Part shown: one piece after another, positions 49,767 to 58,195 of the stretch
Position numbering within the stretch: position 1 is the stretch's first letter
How the letters are laid out: each line of letters starts with the position of its first letter
Assembly: GCF_023208015.1 (NCBI RefSeq)
Contig: NZ_CP051627.1
Span: 3,357,501 to 3,421,500, forward strand
Length of the DNA: 64,000 bases
Reading direction: 5' to 3'
Origin: Thermobifida alba
GTDB taxonomy: Bacteria > Actinomycetota > Actinomycetes > Streptosporangiales > Streptosporangiaceae
Translations under genes and position numbers: made by a program
The notes under the pieces: generated by a model
Database searches by the model: none
The model's input: the letters and a program-made list of their open reading frames with translations, nothing else
What the model was told of the DNA's origin: nothing

Positions 49767-50996
49767 TCAGGGACGCAGGACGACCGGGAACTCCTTGAGG
49801 CTGTTGACGATCACCGACGGGTTGGGCACCAGTTCGGAGTCGGCCACCGCCAGCCTCATGTCGGGGAAGCGCTCGAACAGCATGGGCAGCGCGACCTGCG
49901 CCTCCAGGCGGGCCAGCGGCGCCCCGGGGCACACGTGCGGGCCGTAGCCGAAGGAGATGTGGCGGCCGGCCGACCGGGTGATGTCGAAGACCTCGGGGTC
50001 CTCCCCGTGGTGGGCCGGGTCGCGGCCGATCGCGCCGTAGGAGATCATCACCGAGTCGCCCGCGGCGATGGTCACGCCGCCGTACTCGATGTCCTCGGTG
50101 GCGAAGCGGAAGATGAAGTTGGTGGTGGGCGGGTCCCAGCGCAGCGACTCCTCCACCGCCGCCTCCCAGGTGGCCTTGCCCGCGCGCAGCAGCTCCAGCT
50201 GGTCGGGGTGGCGCAGCAGGGCGCGCACCGTGTTGGTGAGCAGGTTGACGGTGGTCTCGTGCCCGGCCGCCACCACGATCTGGAGCGTGCCCAGCACCTC
50301 CTCGTCCGTCAGGGAGTCGCCGTCGGCGTCGGCCTGGAGCAGCGCGGTGGTGAGGTCGTCGCCGGGGTTGGCCTTCTTCTTCGCCATCAGGTCGAGGTAG
50401 AAGTTGACCAGCGCGTCGCGGGTGGCGACGAAGTCCTCGGGCGCGGTGACGGAGCTGAAGAACTTGTCGTAGAGGCCGCGCAGCTGTCCGTGGGCCGCCT
50501 CCTCCACCCCGTACAGTTCGCCGATGACGCTCATCGGCAGCTTGAAGGAGAACTCGCTCTTGAGGTCCTGCACCTGGTCGGCGCGTTCCTCCAGGGCGTC
50601 CAGCAGCTCCGCGGTGATCTCGCGGATGCGGGGCCGCAGCTGCTCCACCCGGCGGGGGGTGAACGCCTGGGCGGTGAGGGCCCGCAGCCGCTTGTGGTCG
50701 GCGCCGTCGGCGCCCAGCAGGTTGGTCGGGGTCGGGGGGATGACGCTGAGCAGCGGCCAGGTCGGGGAGATCTCACCGCGGTTGAAGGCTCCCCAGTGCG
50801 CCATGTTCTTGGACAGCCGGGAGTCGGTGAGCAGCTCGCGGGCGGCCTGGTGGTGGGTGACGGACCAGGTCCGCACGCCGCCGGGCAGCTCCACCCAGGC
50901 GATGGGGCCGGCCTCGTGGAGGCGTTCGCGTTCACCTTCCAGGTCGGAAACGTAGGGATCGAGGACGATCGGGGTGTCGGTGGGCGAAGTCATCAT
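49767..50996 (-). CDS. Cytochrome P450, CYP154-like
   Basis: A 409-residue P450. ATG 50996 or the adjacent ATG 50993 follows GGAGG; it overlaps the stop of the upstream P450. The I-helix reads IVVAAGHETTVNLLTN, the K-helix EESLRWDPPT has an intact ExxR, and the haem loop is FGYGPHVCPGAPLARLE, with the proximal cysteine. The RLSKNMAHWGAFNRGEI region fits CYP154 enzymes, which accompany conservons in Streptomyces. It is a soluble haem monooxygenase whose substrate cannot be told. Confidence 0.9.
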   Translation of the reverse strand: MMTSPTDTPIVLDPYVSDLEGERERLHEAGPIAWVELPGGVRTWSVTHHQAARELLTDSRLSKNMAHWGAFNRGEISPTWPLLSVIPPTPTNLLGADGADHKRLRALTAQAFTPRRVEQLRPRIREITAELLDALEERADQVQDLKSEFSFKLPMSVIGELYGVEEAAHGQLRGLYDKFFSSVTAPEDFVATRDALVNFYLDLMAKKKANPGDDLTTALLQADADGDSLTDEEVLGTLQIVVAAGHETTVNLLTNTVRALLRHPDQLELLRAGKATWEAAVEESLRWDPPTTNFIFRFATEDIEYGGVTIAAGDSVMISYGAIGRDPAHHGEDPEVFDITRSAGRHISFGYGPHVCPGAPLARLEAQVALPMLFERFPDMRLAVADSELVPNPSVIVNSLKEFPVVLRP

Positions 50997-52237
50997 TGAC
51001 CTCCAGTGGGGGGTACGGGGGTGAAGACGACCGGAAGCGCGACGAGGCCGCGCATCCAGGGGGAGGGGCGCCAGCGCAGTTCGTCGACCCCGACGGCGAG
51101 TTCCACGTCGGGCAACCGGTCCAGCAGCACCTCGACGCCGGCGGTGACGATGATCTCGGCGAGTTCCTGGGCGGGGTAGGGGCAGCGGTGATCGCCGTGG
51201 GAGAACGACAGGTAGGCCTGGTTCCCCCGGCCCGTGGGGGCGTCGGGGTCGGGGTTGATCCGCGGGTCGCTGTTGGCTCCGGCCAGGCCGAGCAGCAGCA
51301 GGTCCCCGGCGCGGATGAGCTGTCCGCCCAGCTCGATGTCGTGGACGGCGTAGCGGCCCAGGTAGTTCTGGGTGGGGGTGTCCTCCCAGAGCACCTCGGT
51401 GAGCGCCTCGCGCACACTGCGCCGCGCCCCCGTCAGCGACGCCGCGAACCGGTCGTCGGTGAGCATCAGGCGCAGGGTGTTGCCGAGCCACTCGGTGGTG
51501 GGCTGGTGTCCCCCGCCCAGCACCACCACCAGGTCGGGGATGAGCTCCTCGTCGCGGAGGGCGGCGGGGTGGCCGATCATCCGGGACACCACGTCGGCGC
51601 CGGGCCGTTTCCGGCGGGCCGCCACCAGCTCCCCCATGGTCTTCAGCAGGAACTGCTGGGCCCGCACCGCGTCGGGTCCGCTGTCGATCATGGTGGTCAT
51701 GGCGTCGGCGAGGACTTCGGCGTGTTCCCGGTCGAGTCCGTACAGCCGTCCCAGCACCACGGCGGGCAGCCGCGCGGCGTAGTCGGCGCGCAGGTCGGCC
51801 TTTGTCGCGGTGCAGAACCCGTCGATCAGCCGGTCGGCGGCCTGCACCGCGTACTGGCGGACCTCGTGCTGGTCGGCTCCGGCGAGCGCGTCGCCGATGG
51901 CGGCGGCCCGGCGGCGGTGCTCCTCGCCCTCGGAGTAGAGGACGGTGGGGGTGCGCATCACCATGGGCCGCAGCGGCCAGTCCTCGGGGACCCGGTCCCA
52001 GGCGTTCCACCGCCGGGAGCTGCGGGCGAACACCTCCGGGTGGCTGAGCACGTGGTGCAGTTCCCGGTAGCCGATGACCAGCCAGGCGGGGATGTCGCCG
52101 TCCAGCAGTACCGGGGCGACCGGACCGTACTGGGCGCGCATCTGCCGGTACAGTTCGGCGGGCCTGGTCTGGAACCGGGGCCCGTACAGGCGGAAGGCGG
52201 CGGGGCGGTCGCCGGCCGCGTCGTACCGCGTGCTCAT
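50993..52237 (-). CDS. Cytochrome P450, CYP157-like, lacking the ExxR motif
   Basis: A 414-residue P450 from ATG 52237 (AGGAGG upstream), overlapping the GTPase gene (ATGA). The haem loop FSHGDHRCPYPAQELAEI is intact. The K-helix reads ALTEVLWEDTPTQNY, giving E-V-L-W where nearly all P450s have E-x-x-R; this is the known peculiarity of CYP157. The I-helix is VVLGGGHQPTTEWLGN instead of AGxxT. It is followed by a CYP154-like gene, the same pair seen behind Streptomyces conservons. Confidence 0.88.
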   Translation of the reverse strand: MSTRYDAAGDRPAAFRLYGPRFQTRPAELYRQMRAQYGPVAPVLLDGDIPAWLVIGYRELHHVLSHPEVFARSSRRWNAWDRVPEDWPLRPMVMRTPTVLYSEGEEHRRRAAAIGDALAGADQHEVRQYAVQAADRLIDGFCTATKADLRADYAARLPAVVLGRLYGLDREHAEVLADAMTTMIDSGPDAVRAQQFLLKTMGELVAARRKRPGADVVSRMIGHPAALRDEELIPDLVVVLGGGHQPTTEWLGNTLRLMLTDDRFAASLTGARRSVREALTEVLWEDTPTQNYLGRYAVHDIELGGQLIRAGDLLLLGLAGANSDPRINPDPDAPTGRGNQAYLSFSHGDHRCPYPAQELAEIIVTAGVEVLLDRLPDVELAVGVDELRWRPSPWMRGLVALPVVFTPVPPTGGQ

Positions 52238-52827
52238 CGGACGACCTCCTGCGCGGTGGCGGCCATCACGTGCTGGACCAGGGTGACCAGCACCCGTTTG
52301 ACCGACTCGCGGTCGCGGGCGTCGCAGCCCACCAGGGGCACCGAGGGGTCCAGGTCGAGGGCCGTGCGGATCTGGTCGAGGGTGTGGGGGCTGCCGAAGT
52401 CGTTGTGGGCGACGACGAAGGGGGTGCCCTGCGCTTCCAGCCGGTCGATGGAGTACCAGGAGTCCTCCAGGCGCCGGGCGTCGACCAGCACGACCGCGCC
52501 GAGCGCCCCGGTGAACAGCCGGTCCCACAGGAACCAGAAGCGCTCCTGCCCGGGGGCTCCGAACAGGTACAGCACGAACGTCTCGTCGACGGTGATGCGG
52601 CCGAAGTCGAAGGCCACGGTCGTCGTGCTCTTTCCGGGGACGCCGTGGAGACTGTCCACCCCGGCTCCCGCCTGGGTCATCGTCTCCTCGGTGTTGAGGG
52701 GGCGGATCTCGCTGACCGCGCGCACCAGGGTGGTCTTGCCGACGCCGAATCCGCCGACGACGACGATCTTCAGCCCGTGGGCGGCTGTGGCGGGCAGCGC
52801 TGTCGAATCAGAGGTTGTGGAGTGCAA
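52234..52827 (-). CDS. cvnD: Conservon GTP-binding protein CvnD
   Basis: A 197-residue small G-protein. The start is TTG 52827, inside the 3' end of the DUF742 gene. P-loop VVVGGFGVGKTTLVRAVSE, switch II LFGAPGQERFWFLWDRL and base motif VVAHNDFGSPH are present. The last replaces the canonical NKxD with HND, typical of conservon GTPases. It acts as the molecular switch of the conservon signalling complex at the membrane. Confidence 0.9.
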   Translation of the reverse strand: MHSTTSDSTALPATAAHGLKIVVVGGFGVGKTTLVRAVSEIRPLNTEETMTQAGAGVDSLHGVPGKSTTTVAFDFGRITVDETFVLYLFGAPGQERFWFLWDRLFTGALGAVVLVDARRLEDSWYSIDRLEAQGTPFVVAHNDFGSPHTLDQIRTALDLDPSVPLVGCDARDRESVKRVLVTLVQHVMAATAQEVVR

Positions 52828-53164
52828 CGAGGACCTTCTCCAGCACGGCCGGGGAAACGGAGGCCGTCGCGGGGTCCGCGGCGGCGGGGTGGCGGGCGGT
52901 GGCGTGTCCGGCGTCGAGCAGGTCGGTCAGCAGGATGCGGACCACGGTGACGGGCAGTTCGAGCCGGGCGGCGATCTCCACGACCGCCGTGGGACGCCGG
53001 CACATCCGCAGGATGCGGACGTGCTCGGACTGCATTCCGGGGAGCGGGTCGGACTCGGCGACGATCAGTGTCACCGCGTCGAGCGCCTCGTCCCCGCCCC
53101 GGCTGCGTCCGGAGGTGATGACGTAGAGGCGGTCGGGTCCTTCCCGGTCGATGGCTCTGCTCAT
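52808..53164 (-). CDS. cvnC: Conservon DUF742 protein CvnC
   Basis: A 118-residue protein from ATG 53164, overlapping the roadblock gene stop. It shows the DUF742 pattern: RLYVITSGRSRGG, LDAVTLIVAESDPLPGMQSEHVRIL, and MCRRPTAVVEIAARLELPVTVVRILLTDLLDAG, a winged-helix-like region, ending VLVALHNL. It is the third component of the conservon, bridging the kinase-like and GTPase parts. Confidence 0.88.
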   Translation of the reverse strand: MSRAIDREGPDRLYVITSGRSRGGDEALDAVTLIVAESDPLPGMQSEHVRILRMCRRPTAVVEIAARLELPVTVVRILLTDLLDAGHATARHPAAADPATASVSPAVLEKVLVALHNL

Positions 53165-53574
53165 GCTCGGCCGGAAAGCGGTTCGGCGGTGCGGGCTCCG
53201 ACGCTGAGGTGCTCGCCGATCTGTTCGACGAGCTCGTTCATGTTGTGTCCGGTGAGCCCGGGATCGGCCTCCTCTCCGGCGATGACCGCCAGGTGCGCGC
53301 CCGCGCCCGCCTCGACGATGAACAGCAGCCCTCCGTAGAACTCGGCCATGGCCTGGCGGACGCCGCCGGCCCCGTCGCCGAACTCCATGGACGCGCCGTG
53401 CGCGAGGCTCTGCATGCCCGCCGCGATGGCCGCCAGGTGGTCGGCCTGGTCGGTGCCGAGACCGGCGGTGTGGCACAGCTTCAGGCCGTCGCGGGAGAGC
53501 ACGAGGGCGTGGCGGGTGCCGGGGGTGCGTTCCAGCAGCTTCTCCAGGAGCCAGCTGAGCTTGGCGAGATCCAT
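53161..53574 (-). CDS. cvnB: Conservon roadblock/LC7 protein CvnB
   Basis: A 137-residue roadblock-domain protein. LSWLLEKLLERTPGTRHALVLSRDGLKLCH opens the fold and LAAIAAGMQSLAHGASMEFGDG and LLFIVEAGAGAHLAVIAGE continue it. Roadblock proteins act as GTPase-activating partners for small GTPases such as CvnD. Its stop and start overlap the neighbouring conservon genes by a few bases. Confidence 0.9.
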   Translation of the reverse strand: MDLAKLSWLLEKLLERTPGTRHALVLSRDGLKLCHTAGLGTDQADHLAAIAAGMQSLAHGASMEFGDGAGGVRQAMAEFYGGLLFIVEAGAGAHLAVIAGEEADPGLTGHNMNELVEQIGEHLSVGARTAEPLSGRA

Positions 53575-54980
53575 CAGGATTCGTCCTCCTGCGTCCGGTT
53601 AGGGGTCGTCTTGCGTACCGCGGCACGGAAAGCCCCGAAGCCCTCCGCGGGGGTGGCCGGCGTGCGCCGGGCGGGCGGCGTCGGTGTCTGTTGTCTGCGT
53701 TGGGCCGCCGCGAGGGTCTGTCCGCGGCGGCGCATCGGCAGGCCGCTGTCGCTGTGGACGGCGGGCTGCGCGGCGGACTCGGGAGGCGCGGTCCCCTCGG
53801 AGGGGGCGGGGCTGGGACCGGGGACGGGGCGGCGCCGGGCCGGCTCCCGGCGCGGTCGGGCCTGCGGAGCGTTCGGCGCGACGGGTTCGGCGGGTTTGAG
53901 GATGCGCTGCGGCAGCAGGAGGACCGCGGCGGTGCCGCCCCGGGAGGAGGGCCGGTAGGAGACCGACAGGCCGTACTTGCGGGCGAGGCTGCCGACCACG
54001 GCCAGGCCGAGCCGGGTTCCGGAGAGGTTGGCCAGGTCGCCGCCGTTGGCGACGGCCTCACGGGCGCGGCGCAGGGCCTCCTCGCTCATGACGAGTCCGC
54101 CGTCCTCGACGATGAGTGCGGCGCCGGCCTGCACCTCCTCGACGTAGACGTGGACCTCGGAGGTGGGCGGGGAGAACTTGGCCGCGTTGTCGAGGAGCTC
54201 GGCGAGGGCGTGGATGACGCCCTCGGCCGCGTACCCGGCGACGGCGAGGGTGGACGCCGAGTGGCAGCGCACCCGCTGGTAGTCGCCGATGCGCGCCATC
54301 GCGCCGCGCAGGATGCTCTCCATGGGGATGGGGCGGGTCCAGCGCCGTCCGCTGCGGGCCCCGGTGAGCACCGCGATGCTGTCGGCGACGCGTCCCGCCT
54401 GGGCCGTGCTGTGGTCCAGGCGCATCAGGTCGCCCAGGATGTCGACGCCGGGGGTTCCGTTGCCGTGGCGCTGCTGCATCTCGCGCAGGTCGGCGGCCAT
54501 CGCGGTGGTGATGGCCTGGACCCGCCCGGCCGCGGTGGCGCACGCGGCCATCGCGGCGACGCGTTGGCGTTCGCTGCGCGCGATCTCGGTGGCGACGGTC
54601 TCCAGCACGGTGCGGTGGACGGAGTCGACGGTCTGGTCGACGCCGTCGAGGGAGGTGGCCGCGGAGGAGCCGGAGCGCACCCGCCGCACCACGGCGGGAA
54701 CGGCCTCGTCGACGAGTCGCCGCGCGTCGGCGGCGATCCGGTCGGCGCGGGCCGCCGCGCGGTCGGCCCGTACCGCCTGGTGGCGCACGACCGCTCCGAA
54801 GGTGATCAGCAGGGCGACGGAGGCTCCGCCCGCCAGCAGCAGGGGCAGCCGGTCGGAGGAGGGGACACTCCACGCGGCCCAGGCCCATCCCGCGACCACG
54901 AGGGCCACGGAGGCCGAGAGAAGGGGGACACCCAGCGGCGTTGCACCCGCTTTGGGTCGGGCAGTTTTCGGAGAAGTCAT
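53574..54980 (-). CDS. cvnA: Conservon sensor histidine-kinase-like protein CvnA
   Basis: A 468-residue membrane protein. Two hydrophobic segments near the N-terminus (SASVALVVAGWAWAAWSV and LPLLLAGGASVALLITFGAVV) precede a helical linker rich in alanine and arginine. The ATP-binding domain has the N-box ALAELLDNAAKFSPPTSEV, G1 box VEDGGLVMS and the G2-like SGTRLGLAVVGSLARKYG. A low-complexity proline-rich tail ends the protein. No canonical phosphoacceptor H-box is obvious. It heads the conservon and probably senses an extracytoplasmic signal. Confidence 0.88.
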   Translation of the reverse strand: MTSPKTARPKAGATPLGVPLLSASVALVVAGWAWAAWSVPSSDRLPLLLAGGASVALLITFGAVVRHQAVRADRAAARADRIAADARRLVDEAVPAVVRRVRSGSSAATSLDGVDQTVDSVHRTVLETVATEIARSERQRVAAMAACATAAGRVQAITTAMAADLREMQQRHGNGTPGVDILGDLMRLDHSTAQAGRVADSIAVLTGARSGRRWTRPIPMESILRGAMARIGDYQRVRCHSASTLAVAGYAAEGVIHALAELLDNAAKFSPPTSEVHVYVEEVQAGAALIVEDGGLVMSEEALRRAREAVANGGDLANLSGTRLGLAVVGSLARKYGLSVSYRPSSRGGTAAVLLLPQRILKPAEPVAPNAPQARPRREPARRRPVPGPSPAPSEGTAPPESAAQPAVHSDSGLPMRRRGQTLAAAQRRQQTPTPPARRTPATPAEGFGAFRAAVRKTTPNRTQEDES

Positions 54981-55536
54981 TGTGGTCCGCGTTCAGGCAC
55001 GTCACTGAAATGTGGGGAAGGGGGTCAGCAACGGTTGACGCCGCCATCCTTCGGAGACCAAAAAATATGGATTCATTGTCATGAAATGGACTCCGAGAGA
55101 GGATCGCCCTCCCGTCCCGATTCCATGACTTTTCGGCCTTCGGGACGCCTCACCGCCACTGCGGCAGCATAGCCGAGCCCACAGCGCCCCCAAAGCTCTC
55201 ACAACGTGAATTATTGGTGGTTGAATATCCAATCAACCGACACACCCCGATTGCACCGCATTGAACAGCAGAAATGGCACCTATCGCCGATACGGGATCC
55301 GGCCTTCCTTTCTTCGCCGCCATTCATCCCATCATCCGCCCATTCGGGGTGCCCACCCGCACACCGACCCGGCCCCGCGTGATCCCGCCGAATCCCCGGA
55401 TCGTCATCGGCCACCCGCGACGACCGGGGAATCCTCCCGGCAGCCGGGGCCGGCCGTCCGCTTCCGGCCACGGCCGGGACCCGCCGCCCCGGCGCGGCTA
55501 TTCTGGCGGGGACCACGCACCGACTCCCTGGACGAC
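54981..55536. other. Divergent intergenic region before the conservon
   Basis: About 550 bases. The stretch 55010-55270 is more A/T-rich than its surroundings and probably holds the conservon promoter. An inverted repeat GGTTGA-N8-TCAACC lies at 55219-55238, with an ATTGG/CCAAT pair nested around it. No gene is supported in it; frames on both strands are low-quality. Confidence 0.5.
55219..55238. promoter_or_regulatory. Inverted repeat GGTTGA-N8-TCAACC
   Basis: Perfect six-base arms, in the A/T-rich region about 240 bases upstream of cvnA. It is a possible operator; the regulator is unknown. Confidence 0.35.
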
Positions 55537-56280
55537 ATGGCGAACTGTCCTATCTGCGGCGAGCAGGACCGCTCCGCCCGGCTCTCCGCGATCGTGCGCT
55601 CCGGAACCGCCACCACGACCGGGCACGGGACGACCCAGACCTCCGGAACCGCCGCGATTCCCGCCCCGACCAGCTTTCTCGGCCCCTCGGCCCACCACGC
55701 GACGGTCGACTCGGTCAGCCACCACAGCTTCCACGCGACCCACACGACGAGACTGGCCGAGCAGCTGCAGTTCCCCTACGTGCGCCCGCCCAGCCAGGCG
55801 GCGCCCACGATCGGCCTCCTCGCCCTGTTCCTCCCCATCCTCGTCACCGTCGAGCCGGCACTCGTGTGGATCGGGGCGTTCCTCCTCTTCTTCGCCTGGC
55901 TGTGGAGCGTCACCGACCTCCCCTCTGGGGTGGTCATCCTTCTCTTCCTGTTCGCCGTGGGCTTCTCCGTGCTCATCCTGGGCTTCCTGCTGTCCCTGCC
56001 CGTGGACTCCGAGTCGGTCGAGGTCCTGCTCACCGCCCTGCTCTGCGTCGCCTGCGCGGCCTCCGGTGCGGCGCTGGTCGTGTCCGGCCGCCGCGAGCAG
56101 CGGCACTACGTCCAGGTCGTCCGGCCGGCCCAGGAGCGCGCCTGGACGGTCTGGAGCCGCCTCCACTACTGCTTCCGGGACGACGCGCTGTTCGACCCGG
56201 CCACCGGGGCGGTCGGGAGCGTCCGCGCCCTGCCCGCCCTGCTCGCGCAGGGCGGGCAGGGCCTGCTCCCGCCGCGCTGA
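55537..56280 (+). CDS. Zinc-ribbon membrane protein of unknown function
   Basis: A 247-residue protein from ATG 55537; the ribosome site is weak. The N-terminal MANCPICGEQDRSARLS has half of a zinc ribbon. A Ser/Thr-rich stretch follows, then the histidine-rich HHATVDSVSHHSFHATH. Two or three hydrophobic segments follow (GLLALFLPILVTVEPALVWIGAFLLFFAWLW, VVILLFLFAVGFSVLILGFLL, LLCVACAASGAALVV), and a cytoplasmic tail with YHCFRDDALFD-like sequence. I do not recognise a named family. Cys/His-rich regions suggest metal or redox sensing. The 3' end encodes a perfect 15-bp hairpin. Confidence 0.6.
   Translation: MANCPICGEQDRSARLSAIVRSGTATTTGHGTTQTSGTAAIPAPTSFLGPSAHHATVDSVSHHSFHATHTTRLAEQLQFPYVRPPSQAAPTIGLLALFLPILVTVEPALVWIGAFLLFFAWLWSVTDLPSGVVILLFLFAVGFSVLILGFLLSLPVDSESVEVLLTALLCVACAASGAALVVSGRREQRHYVQVVRPAQERAWTVWSRLHYCFRDDALFDPATGAVGSVRALPALLAQGGQGLLPPR
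56227..56262 (+). terminator. 15-bp hairpin inside the 3' end of the zinc-ribbon gene
   Basis: GCCCTGCCCGCCCTG pairs perfectly with CAGGGCGGGCAGGGC around a six-base loop, entirely within the last codons of the gene. It ends 18 bases before the stop codon. Confidence 0.45.
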
Positions 56281-56306
56281 CCCGGGCCGGGACCCCGCCG
56301 CCCGCT

Positions 56307-58016
56307 CTACCGGCGCAGTTCGGGGAACTGGTCGTCGCGCCACTCCCCCGGGACCGCACCGGCCGCTCCGTCGGCGAACTCCTCCTCACGCCGCCGCAGT
56401 TCCACCCGGCGGATCTTGCCGGAGACCGTCTTGGGCAGCTCCGCGAACTCCAGTCGGCGCACCCGCTGGAACGGCGCGAGGTTCTCCCGGGCGTGGCGCA
56501 GGATCGACAGCGCGGTCTCCCGCGTCGGCTCGTGCCCGGGCGCCAGCGACACGTACGCCTTGGGCACCGCCAGCCGCACCGGGTCGGGAGCGGGCACCAC
56601 CGCCGCCTCCGCCACCGCCGGGTGCTCGATGAGCACGCTCTCCAGCTCGAACGGGCTGATCTTGTAGTCGGAGGCCTTGAACACGTCGTCGGTGCGTCCG
56701 ATGTAGGTGATGAAGCCGTCCGCGTCCCGCCGGGCGACGTCGCCGGTGTGGTACCAGCCGCCCTCCATCGCCTCGGCGTTGCGTTCGGGATCGTCCTGGT
56801 ACCCGGTCATCAGCATCGCCGGACGCGCGGACAGGTCGAGGCAGATCTCGCCCTCCTCGGCGGGCCGTCCGCTCCGGGGGTCGACGAGCACCACCGGGCA
56901 GCCGGGCAGGGGACGGCCCATCGACCCGGGCCTGACCGGGGAGCCGGGGGCGTTGCCGACGACGGCGGTCATCTCGGTCTGCCCGTAGCCGTCGCGCAGG
57001 GTCAGTCCCCAGGCCCGGCGCACCTGCTCGATCACCTCGGGGTTGAGCGGCTCGCCCGCGGCGACGACCTCCCGCAGCCGGCCCGGGCCGCCCGACAGGT
57101 CGGCGTTGATGAGCATCCGCCACACGGTCGGCGGCGCGCAGAAGGTGGTGACCCCCGCCCGGCGGATCTGCTCCAGCAGCGCGGCGGCGTCGAACCGGGA
57201 GTAGTTGTGGACGAAGACGGTGGCCTCGGCGATCCAGGGCGCGAAGAAGCAGCTCCACGCGTGCTTGGCCCAGCCCGGCGAGCTGATGTTGAGGTGGACG
57301 TCGCCGGGGCGCAGCCCCAGCCAGTACATCGTCGTCAGGTGGCCGAGCGGGTAGGAGGCCTGGGTGTGCCGCACCAGTTTGGGGCGGCTGGTGGTACCGG
57401 AGGTGAAGTACAGCAGCAGCGGGTCGTCGGGCGCGGTCTCCGGGTGCTTCACCTTCGGTTCGGCGATCGCGCGGGCGGCGCGGTAGTCGGCCCAGCCGGC
57501 CACGTCGCCGTCCACCACGATCCGGCCGTAGTCGCCGGGCACCTCGGCGAACTTCGCCGTGTTCGCGGCGGAGGTGACGACGTGGCGGGCGCCGCCGCGG
57601 GTCACCCGGTCCACCAGGTCGGCCGGGCCCAGGGCGGTGGTGGTCGGCATGATCACCGCGCCGAGTTTCATCACCGCCAGCATCGTCTCCCACAGTTCCA
57701 CCTGGTTGCCGAGCATGAGCAGCACCCGGTCGCCGCGGGCCACGCCCTGCTCGGCCAGCCAGGCGGCGACCTGGTCGGACCGGTGGACCATGTCGGCGAA
57801 GGTGTACTTCGCCTCGCTGCCGTCCTCCTCGACGATCCACAGCGCCGTGGCGTCGTTGTCCCGCGCGTAGCTGTCGAACCAGTCGACCGCCCAGTTGAAC
57901 CTGGGGCCCAGGTCGGGCCAGCGGAACGTCTCGACGGCGGTTCGGTGGTCGCCGGACAGCCGCAGCAGGGTGTCGCGGGCCCGGCGGTAACTCTCGGTGG
58001 CGGAACCGGTGGTCAC
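56307..58016 (-). CDS. Acyl-CoA synthetase (AMP-binding; medium-chain/benzoate-type)
   Basis: A 569-residue ligase from GTG 58016 with GGGGGAG upstream. FRWPDLGPRFNWAVDWFDSYAR near the start resembles medium-chain/benzoate CoA ligases. The P-loop is LLLYFTSGTTSRPKLVRHTQ. RDGYGQTEMTAVVGN, GWYHTGDVARRDADGFITYIGRTDDVFKASDYKISPFELE and the C-terminal lysine in LPKTVSGKIRRVELRR complete the family set. It makes an acyl-CoA from a free acid. It is divergent from a GAF-LuxR gene, its likely regulator. Confidence 0.88.
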   Translation of the reverse strand: MTTGSATESYRRARDTLLRLSGDHRTAVETFRWPDLGPRFNWAVDWFDSYARDNDATALWIVEEDGSEAKYTFADMVHRSDQVAAWLAEQGVARGDRVLLMLGNQVELWETMLAVMKLGAVIMPTTTALGPADLVDRVTRGGARHVVTSAANTAKFAEVPGDYGRIVVDGDVAGWADYRAARAIAEPKVKHPETAPDDPLLLYFTSGTTSRPKLVRHTQASYPLGHLTTMYWLGLRPGDVHLNISSPGWAKHAWSCFFAPWIAEATVFVHNYSRFDAAALLEQIRRAGVTTFCAPPTVWRMLINADLSGGPGRLREVVAAGEPLNPEVIEQVRRAWGLTLRDGYGQTEMTAVVGNAPGSPVRPGSMGRPLPGCPVVLVDPRSGRPAEEGEICLDLSARPAMLMTGYQDDPERNAEAMEGGWYHTGDVARRDADGFITYIGRTDDVFKASDYKISPFELESVLIEHPAVAEAAVVPAPDPVRLAVPKAYVSLAPGHEPTRETALSILRHARENLAPFQRVRRLEFAELPKTVSGKIRRVELRRREEEFADGAAGAVPGEWRDDQFPELRR

Positions 58017-58195
58017 GTCTCCCCCTCGGTGCTCTGCTCTCGACGGAGGCCGTGCCGCGGGGTCCCCGTCCCCGCGGCACGGCCGTTCCTGCCTCTCGGG
58101 GGCATCCTGTTCCGGGAGCGAACCGGGGCACCACCCCCGAAATGGGGTAACGTGATCCGCACCACTGTCGCGATGACCCATCGGGAGTGTGGACC

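Noticed and set aside
55261-55536. N-terminal extension of the zinc-ribbon membrane protein
   Set aside because: The frame is open upstream but the added 92 residues are Pro/Arg/His low-complexity. The CPICG motif right after ATG 55537 fits a natural start.
58120-58150. CCCC/GGGG repeats near the ligase-LuxR divergent promoters as an operator
   Set aside because: Short G/C runs are common in this sequence and the symmetry is poor.
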